A DNA stretch of 17,881 nucleotides from Kiritimatiellia bacterium (GCA_900771325.1 CAAGNN010000175.1:1-17881), one strand, 5' to 3'; positions 6,505 to 13,440 are shown, numbered from the stretch's first letter. Notes: generated from the sequence alone by a model not told the origin. Numbers and translations: made by a program.

Positions 6505-7830
6505 ATGGTTTGGCTAATGGACTTCGTGTCGGCGTTTTGGCAGACGGCGCAGCAGATGGCGCTGTGGCTGTTGTGGGGTTTTCTCTTTGCCGGGGTGCTG
6601 AGTCTCTTCTTCACGCCCGAGCGGGTGGAGGGGCTGTTGGGGCGGCGGGCCGGTTGGCGGGCGGTGCTGTGGGCGGTGTTGCTGGGGGTGCCGTTGCCGC
6701 TGTGTTCGTGCGGGGTGCTGCCGGTGGCGGCGGGTCTGCGTAAGAGCGGCGCGAGTAAGGGGGCGACGGCGGGCTTTCTCTTGGCTACGCCGCAAACGGG
6801 GCTCGACTCCATTTTTGCCACCTACGCGCTCCTGGGGGGCGTCTTTGCCGTGACGCGGCCGTTGGTGGCCTTACTCTCGGGGTTGACCGGCGGCTGGCTC
6901 ATCGAATGGCTGGACGCGGAGGCACCGCAGGTAGCAACCACGAAGAGCGCAGAAGGCGACGCAGGATTTAACCACAAAGAACACAAAGAACACAAAGAAA
7001 CGCAAGGAAACACCGCCAAGGGAGGAGACGCAGAGGCAACGCAGGAGATGACGCTGGAGGGGCGCGTGGTGGGGGGAGTGGCGGGGTTACTGCGCGTGGT
7101 AAACTATGCGTTTTGCTTGCTGGGGAATGTGGCGCGGCCGTTGGCGTTGGGGTTGGGGATTTCGGCGGCGATTCTGGCCTTCGTGCCGCCGGATGGGCTG
7201 GTGGGGGCGTGGTTGGCGAATGACTGGGTGGCCTTTCCGGTGATGCTGTTGGTGGGGTTGCCGCTCTATGTCTGCAGCACGGCTTCCATCCCGATGGCGT
7301 TGGCGTTGATGGCCAAGGGCCTTTCGCCGGGGGCTGCGTTGATTTTTCTGATTGCCGGGCCGGCGCTCAATGGCGCGAGCCTCACGACGCTCTGGGCGCT
7401 TCTGGGGCGGCGGGCGGCGGCGCTCTTCCTGGCAGTGGTGGCGCTCTTTGCCGTAGGATCGGGGATGGCACTCAACACGCTCTGGAACGGGGTGGCGACA
7501 GAAAAGGCCGCAGATTGTTGCTCGGGGGGCGTGCACGGGAATGCGGCTGCGGCGGTCATTTTGTTGGTACTTTTGGGTTATCATCTTCTCCTCAAACCAA
7601 TCTGGAGGAAACAACACGTGAAGACTGCTCCAACGACGGGCCGCCGAGTGGTGGTCAAAGGGATGGCGTGCGACCACTGCCGCGGCGTGGTGGCCGAGCG
7701 CCTGCGCAAATATCCGGGCGTGACCGCGGTGCGTAGCGCCGGGCGAGATGCCTTCGACGTGGAGGGCGCGCCCCTCCCCGAGAGCCTCGCCGCCGACCTC
7801 GCCAACCTTGGCTTTACCTTGGTGGAATGA
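6505..7830 (+). CDS. SO_0444-type Cu/Zn efflux permease with HMA domain
   Basis: This inner-membrane permease (441 aa) belongs to the YraQ/DUF318-like family that includes the SO_0444 Cu/Zn efflux transporters. Seen: two halves of hydrophobic segments. The first half carries PLCSCGVLPVAAGLRKSGAS (Cys67, Cys69) and FLLATPQTGLDS, and the second carries CSTASIPMALALMAKGLSPGAAL. After the last membrane segment comes a soluble heavy-metal-associated domain with GMACDHC (Cys389, Cys392), a cytosolic metal-binding site. The start at 6505 is chosen because GGAGG lies 4 nt upstream; an in-frame ATG at 6466 overlaps the promoter and is rejected. The linker between halves (about residues 145-190) is hydrophilic and contains a DNA repeat. 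It overlaps the next gene by ATGA. Metal specificity is inferred from family. Confidence 0.85.
   Translation: MVWLMDFVSAFWQTAQQMALWLLWGFLFAGVLSLFFTPERVEGLLGRRAGWRAVLWAVLLGVPLPLCSCGVLPVAAGLRKSGASKGATAGFLLATPQTGLDSIFATYALLGGVFAVTRPLVALLSGLTGGWLIEWLDAEAPQVATTKSAEGDAGFNHKEHKEHKETQGNTAKGGDAEATQEMTLEGRVVGGVAGLLRVVNYAFCLLGNVARPLALGLGISAAILAFVPPDGLVGAWLANDWVAFPVMLLVGLPLYVCSTASIPMALALMAKGLSPGAALIFLIAGPALNGASLTTLWALLGRRAAALFLAVVALFAVGSGMALNTLWNGVATEKAADCCSGGVHGNAAAAVILLVLLGYHLLLKPIWRKQHVKTAPTTGRRVVVKGMACDHCRGVVAERLRKYPGVTAVRSAGRDAFDVEGAPLPESLAADLANLGFTLVE
6973..6999. repeat. In-frame 9-bp tandem repeat within permease gene
   Basis: CACAAAGAA is repeated three times without change, within an A-rich, low-GC patch (about 6935-7045). 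It encodes NHKEHKEHKE (from residue 156) in the linker between the two membrane halves. Composition differs sharply from the flanking gene. Its 9-bp unit keeps the frame. Confidence 0.85.
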
Positions 7831-8435
7831 CACGACCCATTGCCATTATCGCTAACGGCACCGAGCCGACTACGTCTCCCGAGCGCGCGGCGCTAGCAGC
7901 CTGCACCGGGTGCGTCTGCTGCGACCGGATGCCGCCGGAGGGGGCTCCCGCGCTCTTGCAGGTGGTGGGCGATTTAGACACCCTTAGCCGCGCTGACCTC
8001 CCCGCCGGATTCGTCACCGATTTGCACGCGGATCAGGAGACCAACGATCTCACCAAGGCCTACCGCTGGCTCCGCGCGCACCATCCCGCCGCGCCGGTGG
8101 CCTACTTCGCCGTCACTGGCCGCCGCGAGGACCACACGCTGGCGAACCTGGCGCTCATTGCTGAGACGGCCGAACGCACGACGGTTTACACCGCCTTCGG
8201 CCGTTTCGACCTCTTCCCGGCGGGCGAATATGTCCTGGCCGTGACGCCGGATTGGCCCATCTCCTTCCTCTCCTTTACGCCCCAGCGGCTGACCGCGCGC
8301 GGGGTGGTTTGGCCCGTCGAGGGCCTGTGGCTCGATACGCTGTGGCGGGCCACACTCAACCGCACGGCGGGCGCAGAGGTGCGCTTCACCTGCCAAGCCC
8401 CGCTCTTCCTCTACCAACCTTGGAGCTCCCAATGA
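7827..8435 (+). CDS. thiN: Thiamine pyrophosphokinase
   Basis: This cytoplasmic enzyme (202 aa, a typical length) transfers diphosphate from ATP to thiamine, giving thiamine diphosphate. Seen: GDLDTL around Asp49 (GDFDS of the family), DQETNDLTKA (usually DQNxTDLEKA), and GRREDHTLANL (GGRxDHxLxN), all in the N-terminal catalytic domain. The C-terminal beta-rich domain closes the thiamine site. The gene overlaps the permease stop by ATGA, and its own stop overlaps the next lipoprotein gene in the same way, so it is translated as part of this operon. No TPP riboswitch is visible upstream. The cluster CTGCVCC (about residues 26-32) is an unusual cysteine-rich segment. Confidence 0.9.
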   Translation: MTRPIAIIANGTEPTTSPERAALAACTGCVCCDRMPPEGAPALLQVVGDLDTLSRADLPAGFVTDLHADQETNDLTKAYRWLRAHHPAAPVAYFAVTGRREDHTLANLALIAETAERTTVYTAFGRFDLFPAGEYVLAVTPDWPISFLSFTPQRLTARGVVWPVEGLWLDTLWRATLNRTAGAEVRFTCQAPLFLYQPWSSQ

Positions 8436-8941
8436 AGACGCTTCGCCTTGCCCTGCTCGCCCTGCCGCTATTGGCCCTGTTGCCGGCCTGTTCGCCCTAC
8501 TGGTACCGCCACGATGACACCTTTGTGGTGCAGGATTCTCGCCTCAACTGGGTGCAGGTCTACTACCAGGCCTCCGAAGATGCCCCGCGGATCCGTTGCG
8601 ACTACAAGGACAACGGCACCATCATTGTGCTTGAGGGCCATTCGGTGACCGTGGGCGATGACTTCAACATCGAGTACGACAAGCCCGAGTTCTCGGATGT
8701 GAGCAAGTATCACTACACCCTCGAGCGCGATATGTTCCGCGAGTATCTCCAGGTGCTGGTGAATTGCGACCTGATGAAGGTCGAGGAGCCTGACGACGAC
8801 ACGCCCATCTATCCCAAGGTGATGGTGCGCGCGAACATCAACCACCACCGCGTGGAGAAGTTCACCTTCAACCCCGACCTCATTGCCGAGCTGCGTACCC
8901 AGATCTTCCAGTTCAAGCTCGCTGGCCTGCGCGTTCAGTAA
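8432..8941 (+). CDS. Unknown lipoprotein upstream of COG3014/LpoB genes
   Basis: I do not recognise this 169-aa protein. It has a clear lipoprotein signal: a hydrophobic run from residue 6 ending LLPAC, with lipidation at Cys20. Ser21 and Pro22 follow, with no Asp at +2, which by the E. coli rule favours the outer membrane. The mature part is acidic and rich in Tyr and Asp, without membrane segments, and contains LEGHSVTVGDDFN and paired hydrophobic strands that suggest a small beta-rich domain. It overlaps thiN by ATGA and is followed after 8 bp by the COG3014-like gene, so it probably works with the LpoB/COG3014 lipoproteins. In E. coli another small lipoprotein, YcfL, sits beside LpoB, but I see no sequence match to it. 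Confidence 0.75.
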   Translation: MKTLRLALLALPLLALLPACSPYWYRHDDTFVVQDSRLNWVQVYYQASEDAPRIRCDYKDNGTIIVLEGHSVTVGDDFNIEYDKPEFSDVSKYHYTLERDMFREYLQVLVNCDLMKVEEPDDDTPIYPKVMVRANINHHRVEKFTFNPDLIAELRTQIFQFKLAGLRVQ

Positions 8942-8949
8942 GCGAAAAG

Positions 8950-10401
8950 ATGACCGAGCGCAGTGGACAGAGGCGAGACATTCGCGACAGAAGACCGACG
9001 GCGGTCGGTTCTCTGCTGTTGGCTGCCGGTTGTTTGCTTCTCTCCGGCTGCCTTTCGTTGAGCGAGAGTCTGGCGCGGCAGGAGCGCGAGGTGCACGATG
9101 GGGCCGTGGAGCGCGCCTACGAACAGGCCGCCGGGGCCGCCGAGGCGGACAATGCCGACACCGCCTTCTGGCAGCAAGAGGCCGGCACCCTCGCCCTCTG
9201 GCTCGGCCGCGCCCCGCAAGCGCTCGGCCACCTGGCCGCCGCCGAGGAGTGGATTAACGACCTTGCCCGCCGCCGCTATGGTGCCTCGGCCCTCGACACC
9301 GCCTCGGCCCTTGCCCTCAACGATTGCGCCCTGCCCTACGCGCCGCAGGGTCCCGAGCTCGCCTTCCTTAACCTCTACAAGGCCTTGGCCTATGGCTCGC
9401 TCGCCAACCGCGAGGCGATGCGCGTGGAGTGTAACCGCGTCCGCCAGCGCCAGGTGGCCTGGTTCGGCATCTGCGCCGGCGACTTGCCCGACCGCACTGG
9501 GGAGACGCGCGACCTCTCGGTGGCCGAGCGCCGCGCCGTCGCCCAAATCTCCACCCAAGCGGCCGCCCAAACCCCCAAACTCGCCAGTGGCGTCGCCACC
9601 GCCGTCAGCACCGAAGCGCCCGCCGCGCAGGCCCATTTCGCCGCCTTGCAAGGCTTTGGCAACGCCTATGCCGCCCACCTCGCGGGGGTGACGCGCTGGT
9701 GCGCCGGGGATGCGCCGCGCAACGACCTGGCCTTGGCCGCCGCCCTTGCGCCCCGGACCCGGTTGTTGGCCGAGGACGCTGCCACCGAGGCGCGCGGCGT
9801 GCGCCCCGAAAACCGCGTCTGGATCTACGTGGAAGACGGTCTTGCCCCCAAGCGCGTTGGGCGGCCCTATTCCATTCCCTATCCCTCGATTGCCGGCCAC
9901 GCCCGGGGCTTTGGCACGATTAGCTTCGACGTGCCCAAGCTCGTCACGCGCGCCGCCGCCCACCACGCCTACGCCGTCAACGGTCAGCAGTTGGAGGTGC
10001 TGATGGAGGTCGACCCGCTGATGCAGGCCTCCTTCGACCGCGCCTGGCCCGGCATCCTGGCCCGGCAGGTGGCCCGCACGCTCCTGCGCGTGGCGATGCA
10101 GGAAGGCGGCCAGGCCGTCCTGCGCCACACCTCGGGCACCGACGCGGCCGCGCTCCTCTGGAGCCTAGGGATGATTGTCTACGACATCGGCACGAACGCG
10201 GCCGACCTGCGCTGTCCGGACCTCTTGCCCAAGCGCGTGTGGGTCGGCTCGATGGTGCGGCCGGCCGATGGGCGTGTGAGCGTTTCGCCGACCGGCGGGC
10301 GCCCCTTCAATATCCAGCTGCGCGGCAGTGGCAACGCCATCGTTTGGGTTCGCATTCCCTCGCCGGGCGCTACGCCCCACATCCTGGTCATCAACCTGTA
10401 G
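8950..10401 (+). CDS. COG3014-family lipoprotein
   Basis: This 483-aa lipoprotein resembles COG3014 proteins, which often sit next to LpoB genes and have no firm biochemical role. Seen: LLLSGC lipobox with Cys34; a helical TPR-like N-terminal half with W/A/L-rich repeats such as FLNLYKALAYGSLAN; then the conserved C-terminal half with YVEDGLAPKRVG, ISFDVPKL, LARQVARTLLRVAMQEG, and CPDLLPKRVWVGSM. The start at 8950 gives an unusually long, Arg-rich n-region (about 20 residues) whose DNA forms hairpins and looks repeat-derived. No better start is visible. It lies between an unknown lipoprotein and two LpoB paralogs on the same strand, consistent with an envelope complex. Confidence 0.72.
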   Translation: MTERSGQRRDIRDRRPTAVGSLLLAAGCLLLSGCLSLSESLARQEREVHDGAVERAYEQAAGAAEADNADTAFWQQEAGTLALWLGRAPQALGHLAAAEEWINDLARRRYGASALDTASALALNDCALPYAPQGPELAFLNLYKALAYGSLANREAMRVECNRVRQRQVAWFGICAGDLPDRTGETRDLSVAERRAVAQISTQAAAQTPKLASGVATAVSTEAPAAQAHFAALQGFGNAYAAHLAGVTRWCAGDAPRNDLALAAALAPRTRLLAEDAATEARGVRPENRVWIYVEDGLAPKRVGRPYSIPYPSIAGHARGFGTISFDVPKLVTRAAAHHAYAVNGQQLEVLMEVDPLMQASFDRAWPGILARQVARTLLRVAMQEGGQAVLRHTSGTDAAALLWSLGMIVYDIGTNAADLRCPDLLPKRVWVGSMVRPADGRVSVSPTGGRPFNIQLRGSGNAIVWVRIPSPGATPHILVINL

Positions 10402-10412
10402 AGACTCCGCCG

Positions 10413-10991
10413 ATGGTTCGCCGCGTCCTTCCCCTTCTGCTCCCCCTGTGCGCCGCGCTTGCCGGCTGCGCCAGCCGCACCGAGCGCGTCGACCCCACCC
10501 GCAGCGCCGAGACCACCGTCTCCTTTGACGCGCGCGACATCGCCGCGGCTACCGACGAACTGGTGCGCAGTCTCCTAGCGAGTCCCCGCGTGGGCGGCAC
10601 GCCCGAGCAGCCGCGGGTCGTTGCCTGGGGCGCGGTGGTCAACGACACCTGCCAACATCTGGACAGCAGCGCGCTCACCGGTGCCATCACCGACGCGCTC
10701 CTGGAGAGCGATCGCTTCCTCTTCTCCACCGCCGTGGCCGCGCGCTCGAGCGACCGCGACGCGCTCTCGGCCGAAGCCCGCGCTGCCGCCCCTGCCGCCA
10801 AGCGCCTGCGCTCGCCCGACCTCTCGCTCTCGGGCAAACTGCTGCAAGCCAACGTCCGGCGCGACAACGGCGGCACGCGCATTGAATACCTCTTCACCCT
10901 GCGCGCCACCGACCTGGCCACCGGCACGCTCCTCTGGCAGAAGAACGTCCAGGTGGTCAAGGCCGTGGCCGCCGGAATGCCCGTTTGGTAA
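10413..10991 (+). CDS. LpoB-like penicillin-binding protein activator, paralog 1
   Basis: LpoB is an outer-membrane lipoprotein that reaches across the periplasm to activate PBP1b. This 192-aa protein has a signal peptide with LAGC (Cys19), the mature start CASRTERVDPT, a helix with ELVRSLLASPRV, a strand VVAWGAVVNDT, ITDALLESDRF, and SPDLSLSGKLLQANVRRDNGGTRIEYLFTLRATDLATGTLLW. The last block is the typical C-terminal signature of the LpoB/YcfM family. The long Pro/Gln-rich linker of E. coli LpoB is missing. Start ATG 10413 follows the COG3014 stop by 11 bp. It is clearly related to the next gene. Confidence 0.8.
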   Translation: MVRRVLPLLLPLCAALAGCASRTERVDPTRSAETTVSFDARDIAAATDELVRSLLASPRVGGTPEQPRVVAWGAVVNDTCQHLDSSALTGAITDALLESDRFLFSTAVAARSSDRDALSAEARAAAPAAKRLRSPDLSLSGKLLQANVRRDNGGTRIEYLFTLRATDLATGTLLWQKNVQVVKAVAAGMPVW

Positions 10992-11014
10992 TCCCCTTAG
11001 AAAGGAATACACAC

Positions 11015-11638
11015 ATGAAACAGTTCCCCATCCTCCTGCTCCTCCTCGCCCTCGGCCTGGCGATGCCCGGCTGTATGGACCGCACCGAATTGGTCGACCA
11101 GACCAGCGACACTGAGATTGTCGCCGGGCTCGACTACAAGGACTTCACCGAGGCCGCCGAGAACACCCTGCGGACCATCCTCCAATCCCCCAAGGTCATC
11201 CGCGAGACACCGATTACCAAGACCTACGTGGTCGCCATCGGCCGCGTGGTCGATGCCACGCCCCTGAACATCGATACCGACGTCATCACCGCCCGCATCT
11301 CCGAGGCGCTCTTGGAAGATGATCGCTTCACCGTCTCCTCGGTCTTCGCCGACAAGCTCGAGAACCAAGACTCGATGCTCTGGACCACGCGCGACTTCGA
11401 GAAGGCCTCCGGCGACGAGCTCGACCCCACCACCCTCAAGCCCAAAGGCAAGGTCAAGGTGCCCGACTTCACACTCACCGGCAAGCTCATTGCCCGCGAC
11501 GTCAAGCGCGACAACGGCGGCCACCAGTACGAATACTACATCCAACTGCGCTTCAACGACGTCTCCACCGGCACCACCCTCGCCGCCAAGGAGACCCGCA
11601 TCGTCAAGCGCACCGGCAAGAAAGACCACACCTGGTGA
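11015..11638 (+). CDS. LpoB-like penicillin-binding protein activator, paralog 2
   Basis: This 207-aa protein is a second LpoB-family lipoprotein. Seen: signal peptide ending AMPGC (Cys20), mature start CMDRTELVDQT (parallel to paralog 1), LRTILQSPKV, YVVAIGRVVDAT, ISEALLEDDRF, LDPTTLKPKGKVKVPDFTL, GKLIARDVKRDNGG, EYYIQLRFNDVSTGTTL. It keeps the family loop with DPTT-LKPKGK, where paralog 1 has a short Ala-rich stretch, so this copy looks closer to canonical LpoB. Start ATG 11015 is supported by AAAGGA (11001-11006), 8 nt upstream; an in-frame ATG nearer the upstream stop lacks this. It is probably the last gene of the operon. Both paralogs end in Trp. Confidence 0.85.
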   Translation: MKQFPILLLLLALGLAMPGCMDRTELVDQTSDTEIVAGLDYKDFTEAAENTLRTILQSPKVIRETPITKTYVVAIGRVVDATPLNIDTDVITARISEALLEDDRFTVSSVFADKLENQDSMLWTTRDFEKASGDELDPTTLKPKGKVKVPDFTLTGKLIARDVKRDNGGHQYEYYIQLRFNDVSTGTTLAAKETRIVKRTGKKDHTW

Positions 11639-11643
11639 GCCAA

Positions 11644-11671
11644 CAGCTGACAGCCGACAGCCGACAGTACG
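11644..11671. repeat. Heptamer repeat tract (CAGCCGA type), left
   Basis: Units in 7-bp phase: CAGCTGA (11644), CAGCCGA (11651), CAGCCGA (11658), CAGTACG (11665). It starts 5 bp after the LpoB paralog 2 stop. Its 11645-11667 segment is an inverted copy of 11756-11778. Confidence 0.8.
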
Positions 11672-11778
11672 CAAAGCGACGGATCAACAGATGGCCCAAC
11701 GGCGTTGTTTCCACGGCTCAGACGGACCTTACACGGTAAGCGCCAGCGCTGTCCGCTGTCCGCTGTCGGCTGTCAGCT
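11645..11778. other. 23-bp inverted repeat between lpoB-like gene and trxB
   Basis: Positions 11645-11667 and 11756-11778 are reverse complements with a single mismatch over 23 bp, enclosing 88 nt. The arms are made of heptamer repeats. The enclosed DNA holds smaller hairpins such as CTTAC-ACG-GTAAG. A transcript through here could form a long stem, but there is no T-run, so I do not call it an intrinsic terminator. Confidence 0.8.
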
Positions 11779-11825
11779 ATACGCTCTCCACAGCTAACAG
11801 CTATCAGCTAACCGCTAACAGCTAG
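11749..11825. repeat. Continuous heptamer repeat tract, 11 units
   Basis: Eleven 7-bp units in unbroken phase: CTGTCCG, CTGTCCG, CTGTCGG, CTGTCAG, CTATACG, CTCTCCA, CAGCTAA, CAGCTAT, CAGCTAA, CCGCTAA, CAGCTAG. The first half is of CTGTCNG type and the second of CAGCTAA type. The last unit overlaps the AGGAA ribosome binding site of trxB (11824-11828). Confidence 0.85.
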
Positions 11826-11833
11826 GAACCCTT

Positions 11834-12754
11834 ATGCACGACCTTATTATCCTCGGGAGCGGTCCGGCGGGTTGCACTGCCGCCCTCTACGCCGCCCGCG
11901 CCGGCTTCAAGCCCCTCGTCCTGGAAGGGATGCAGCCCGGCGGCCAGCTCACCCAAACCACCGACATTGAGAACTTCCCCGGCTTCGAGACCCCCATCAA
12001 CGGCTATGAACTCGTCACCGCTATGCGCCGCCAGGCCGAACGCTTCGGTGCCGTCTTCGAGATGGACGAGTGCACCGGCGCGGACTTCTCCGGCCCCATC
12101 AAGAAGCTTGAGACGATGGTCGCCGGCACGCTGGAAGCGCGCGCGGTCATCCTCGCCACCGGTGCCAGCGCCCGCTACCTTGGCCTCGAGAGCGAGCAGG
12201 CCCTCATCGGCCACGGCGTCTCCGGCTGCGCCACCTGCGACGGCGCCTTCTTCCGCGGCAAAGAGGTCGCCGTGGCCGGCGGCGGCGACACCGCTTGCGA
12301 GGATGCTCTCTTCCTCTCCAAGCTCTGTTCCAAGGTGACCCTCATTCATCGCCGCGACACCCTCCGCGCCAGCAAGGTAATGGCCGACCGCGTCCTCGCC
12401 ACACCCAACATCGTCCCCTGTTGGAACACCGTTATCACCGCCGTCGAGGACCCGGCCAAGGGGGCCGTCGAAGCCCTGTGCCTGCGCAACACCCTCACCG
12501 GCGAAGAGAGTCGCCTAAACGTCAGCGCCCTCTTCGTCGCCATCGGCCACACCCCCAACACCGCCTGCCTCCAAGGCGCCGTCGAGCTCGACCCGCACGG
12601 CTACATCGTCACCCACGGTGTCAAGACCTCCGCCCCGGGTGTCTTTGCCGCCGGCGACGCGCAGGACCCCGCCTACAAGCAAGCCATCATCGCCGCCGGC
12701 AGTGGCGCGATGGCCGCCCTTGAGGCCGAGCGCTACCTCCTCGCCGCCGAATGA
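11834..12754 (+). CDS. trxB: Thioredoxin reductase
   Basis: This FAD- and NADPH-dependent flavoenzyme (306 aa, typical low-Mr TrxB length) reduces thioredoxin in the cytoplasm. Seen: the FAD-binding GSGPAG near the N-terminus, PGGQLTQTTDIENFPGF, the redox-active CATC (Cys132, Cys135) followed by DGAFF, the NADPH-binding GGGDTACEDA, HRRDTLRASK, LFVAIGHTPNT, and the second FAD motif GVFAAGDAQDPAYKQAIIAAGSG cut here by family convention near the C-terminus. ATG 11834 is set by AGGAA 5 nt upstream. The last bases overlap the next lipoprotein gene as ATGA. No thioredoxin gene is in the window. GDTA in place of the commoner GDSA is a mild variant. Confidence 0.95.
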   Translation: MHDLIILGSGPAGCTAALYAARAGFKPLVLEGMQPGGQLTQTTDIENFPGFETPINGYELVTAMRRQAERFGAVFEMDECTGADFSGPIKKLETMVAGTLEARAVILATGASARYLGLESEQALIGHGVSGCATCDGAFFRGKEVAVAGGGDTACEDALFLSKLCSKVTLIHRRDTLRASKVMADRVLATPNIVPCWNTVITAVEDPAKGAVEALCLRNTLTGEESRLNVSALFVAIGHTPNTACLQGAVELDPHGYIVTHGVKTSAPGVFAAGDAQDPAYKQAIIAAGSGAMAALEAERYLLAAE

Positions 12755-13206
12755 TTCGCCCCCGGGCCCTGCCCAACCTCCTCCTGCTCGGCACCCTCCT
12801 CTGCGCCGGGTGCGCCTCCCTCGCGCCCCGGCCGCAGACCTCTCAATACCTCCCCGAGCCGCGCCCCTGGGGCTATTCGATGGAGTATCCCCTCCCGATG
12901 GCCTCTATCCTCGCCTCGCTCGACTATCTTGACCGCCTGCGCACCCCCGAAGGCCAGCCCGTTCCCTACCGCCGCCTCGGTGCCGTCAAGCGCCGCCTCA
13001 CTGCCGCCACCGAGCCGCCCCCGCCCCCAGGCCTGCTCGACCGCCTCCGCCGCACCCTCGGCTTTGAGTCCACCCCCGGGCATATCCTCGACCGCTACGA
13101 GCTTCAACTCCCCGCCGGCACCAAAGTCCTCTGGCTCGACCCCTACGCCGGCCGAACCACCACCGAGCCCCCCGCCGGCCTCCGCCTCGCCCCCGCCTCC
13201 CCCTGA
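12751..13206 (+). CDS. Small unknown lipoprotein coupled to trxB
   Basis: I do not recognise this 151-aa protein. It has a lipoprotein signal: hydrophobic run from residue 10 ending LLCAGC, with Cys21 as the lipidation site. The mature part is Pro/Leu/Arg-rich and includes PWGYSMEYPLPMASILASLDYLDRL cut into short motifs such as YSMEYPLP, a poly-Pro segment (TEPPPPPG), and a C-terminal strand region LQLPAGTKVLWLDPYAG. There are no membrane segments or cysteines beyond the signal. Translation is coupled to trxB by an ATGA overlap, though one product is periplasmic or membrane-anchored and the other cytoplasmic. It may be specific to this lineage. Confidence 0.7.
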   Translation: MIRPRALPNLLLLGTLLCAGCASLAPRPQTSQYLPEPRPWGYSMEYPLPMASILASLDYLDRLRTPEGQPVPYRRLGAVKRRLTAATEPPPPPGLLDRLRRTLGFESTPGHILDRYELQLPAGTKVLWLDPYAGRTTTEPPAGLRLAPASP

Positions 13207-13221
13207 CGCGCTCGGGCGCGG

Positions 13222-13258
13222 GCTCGCGCAGCGAGCTAGTGGACAGTCGACAGTCGAC
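13222..13258. repeat. Hairpin followed by heptamer repeats (AGTCGAC type)
   Basis: GCTCGC-GCA-GCGAGC (13222-13236) forms a 6-bp stem just after the lipoprotein gene. It is followed by AGTGGAC (13238), AGTCGAC (13245) and AGTCGAC (13252) in 7-bp phase. From 13259 to 13320 I see nothing further that can be named. Confidence 0.65.
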
Positions 13259-13320
13259 AGGGCGCGTTCCGCGACGGATTGGCTGAGGGAAGCATTGCAC
13301 TCGGGCCGGACCTCTGGCGC

Positions 13321-13400
13321 ATCCGCCCCGGGTTGACCTCGAACCCGGGGCGGATTGACCTCCGACCCGGGGCGGGTTGACCTCGGACCCGGGGCGGGTG
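13321..13400. repeat. 22-bp array with an inverted first unit
   Basis: Direct cores begin at 13342, 13364 and 13386, exactly 22 bp apart (AACCCGGGGCGGATT, GACCCGGGGCGGGTT, GACCCGGGGCGGGTG), with GACCTCC or GACCTCG spacers. A perfect inverted copy, ATCCGCCCCGGGTT at 13321-13334, precedes them, so 13321-13334 pairs with 13342-13355 as a 14-bp stem with a 7-nt loop. The GACCTCG spacer resembles the CACCTCG spacer in the array near position 44. Confidence 0.88.
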
Positions 13401-13440
13401 GGCTGTTGACTCGCCTCGCGCGTGCGCGCGCGTATACCTT

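Noticed and set aside
7700..7826. TPP riboswitch controlling thiN
   Set aside because: thiN overlaps the permease gene by 4 bp and no thi-box sequence is visible; there is no room for a leader.
11645..11778. Intrinsic terminator after the LpoB-like genes
   Set aside because: The stem is strong but the loop is 88 nt and no T-run follows the right arm.
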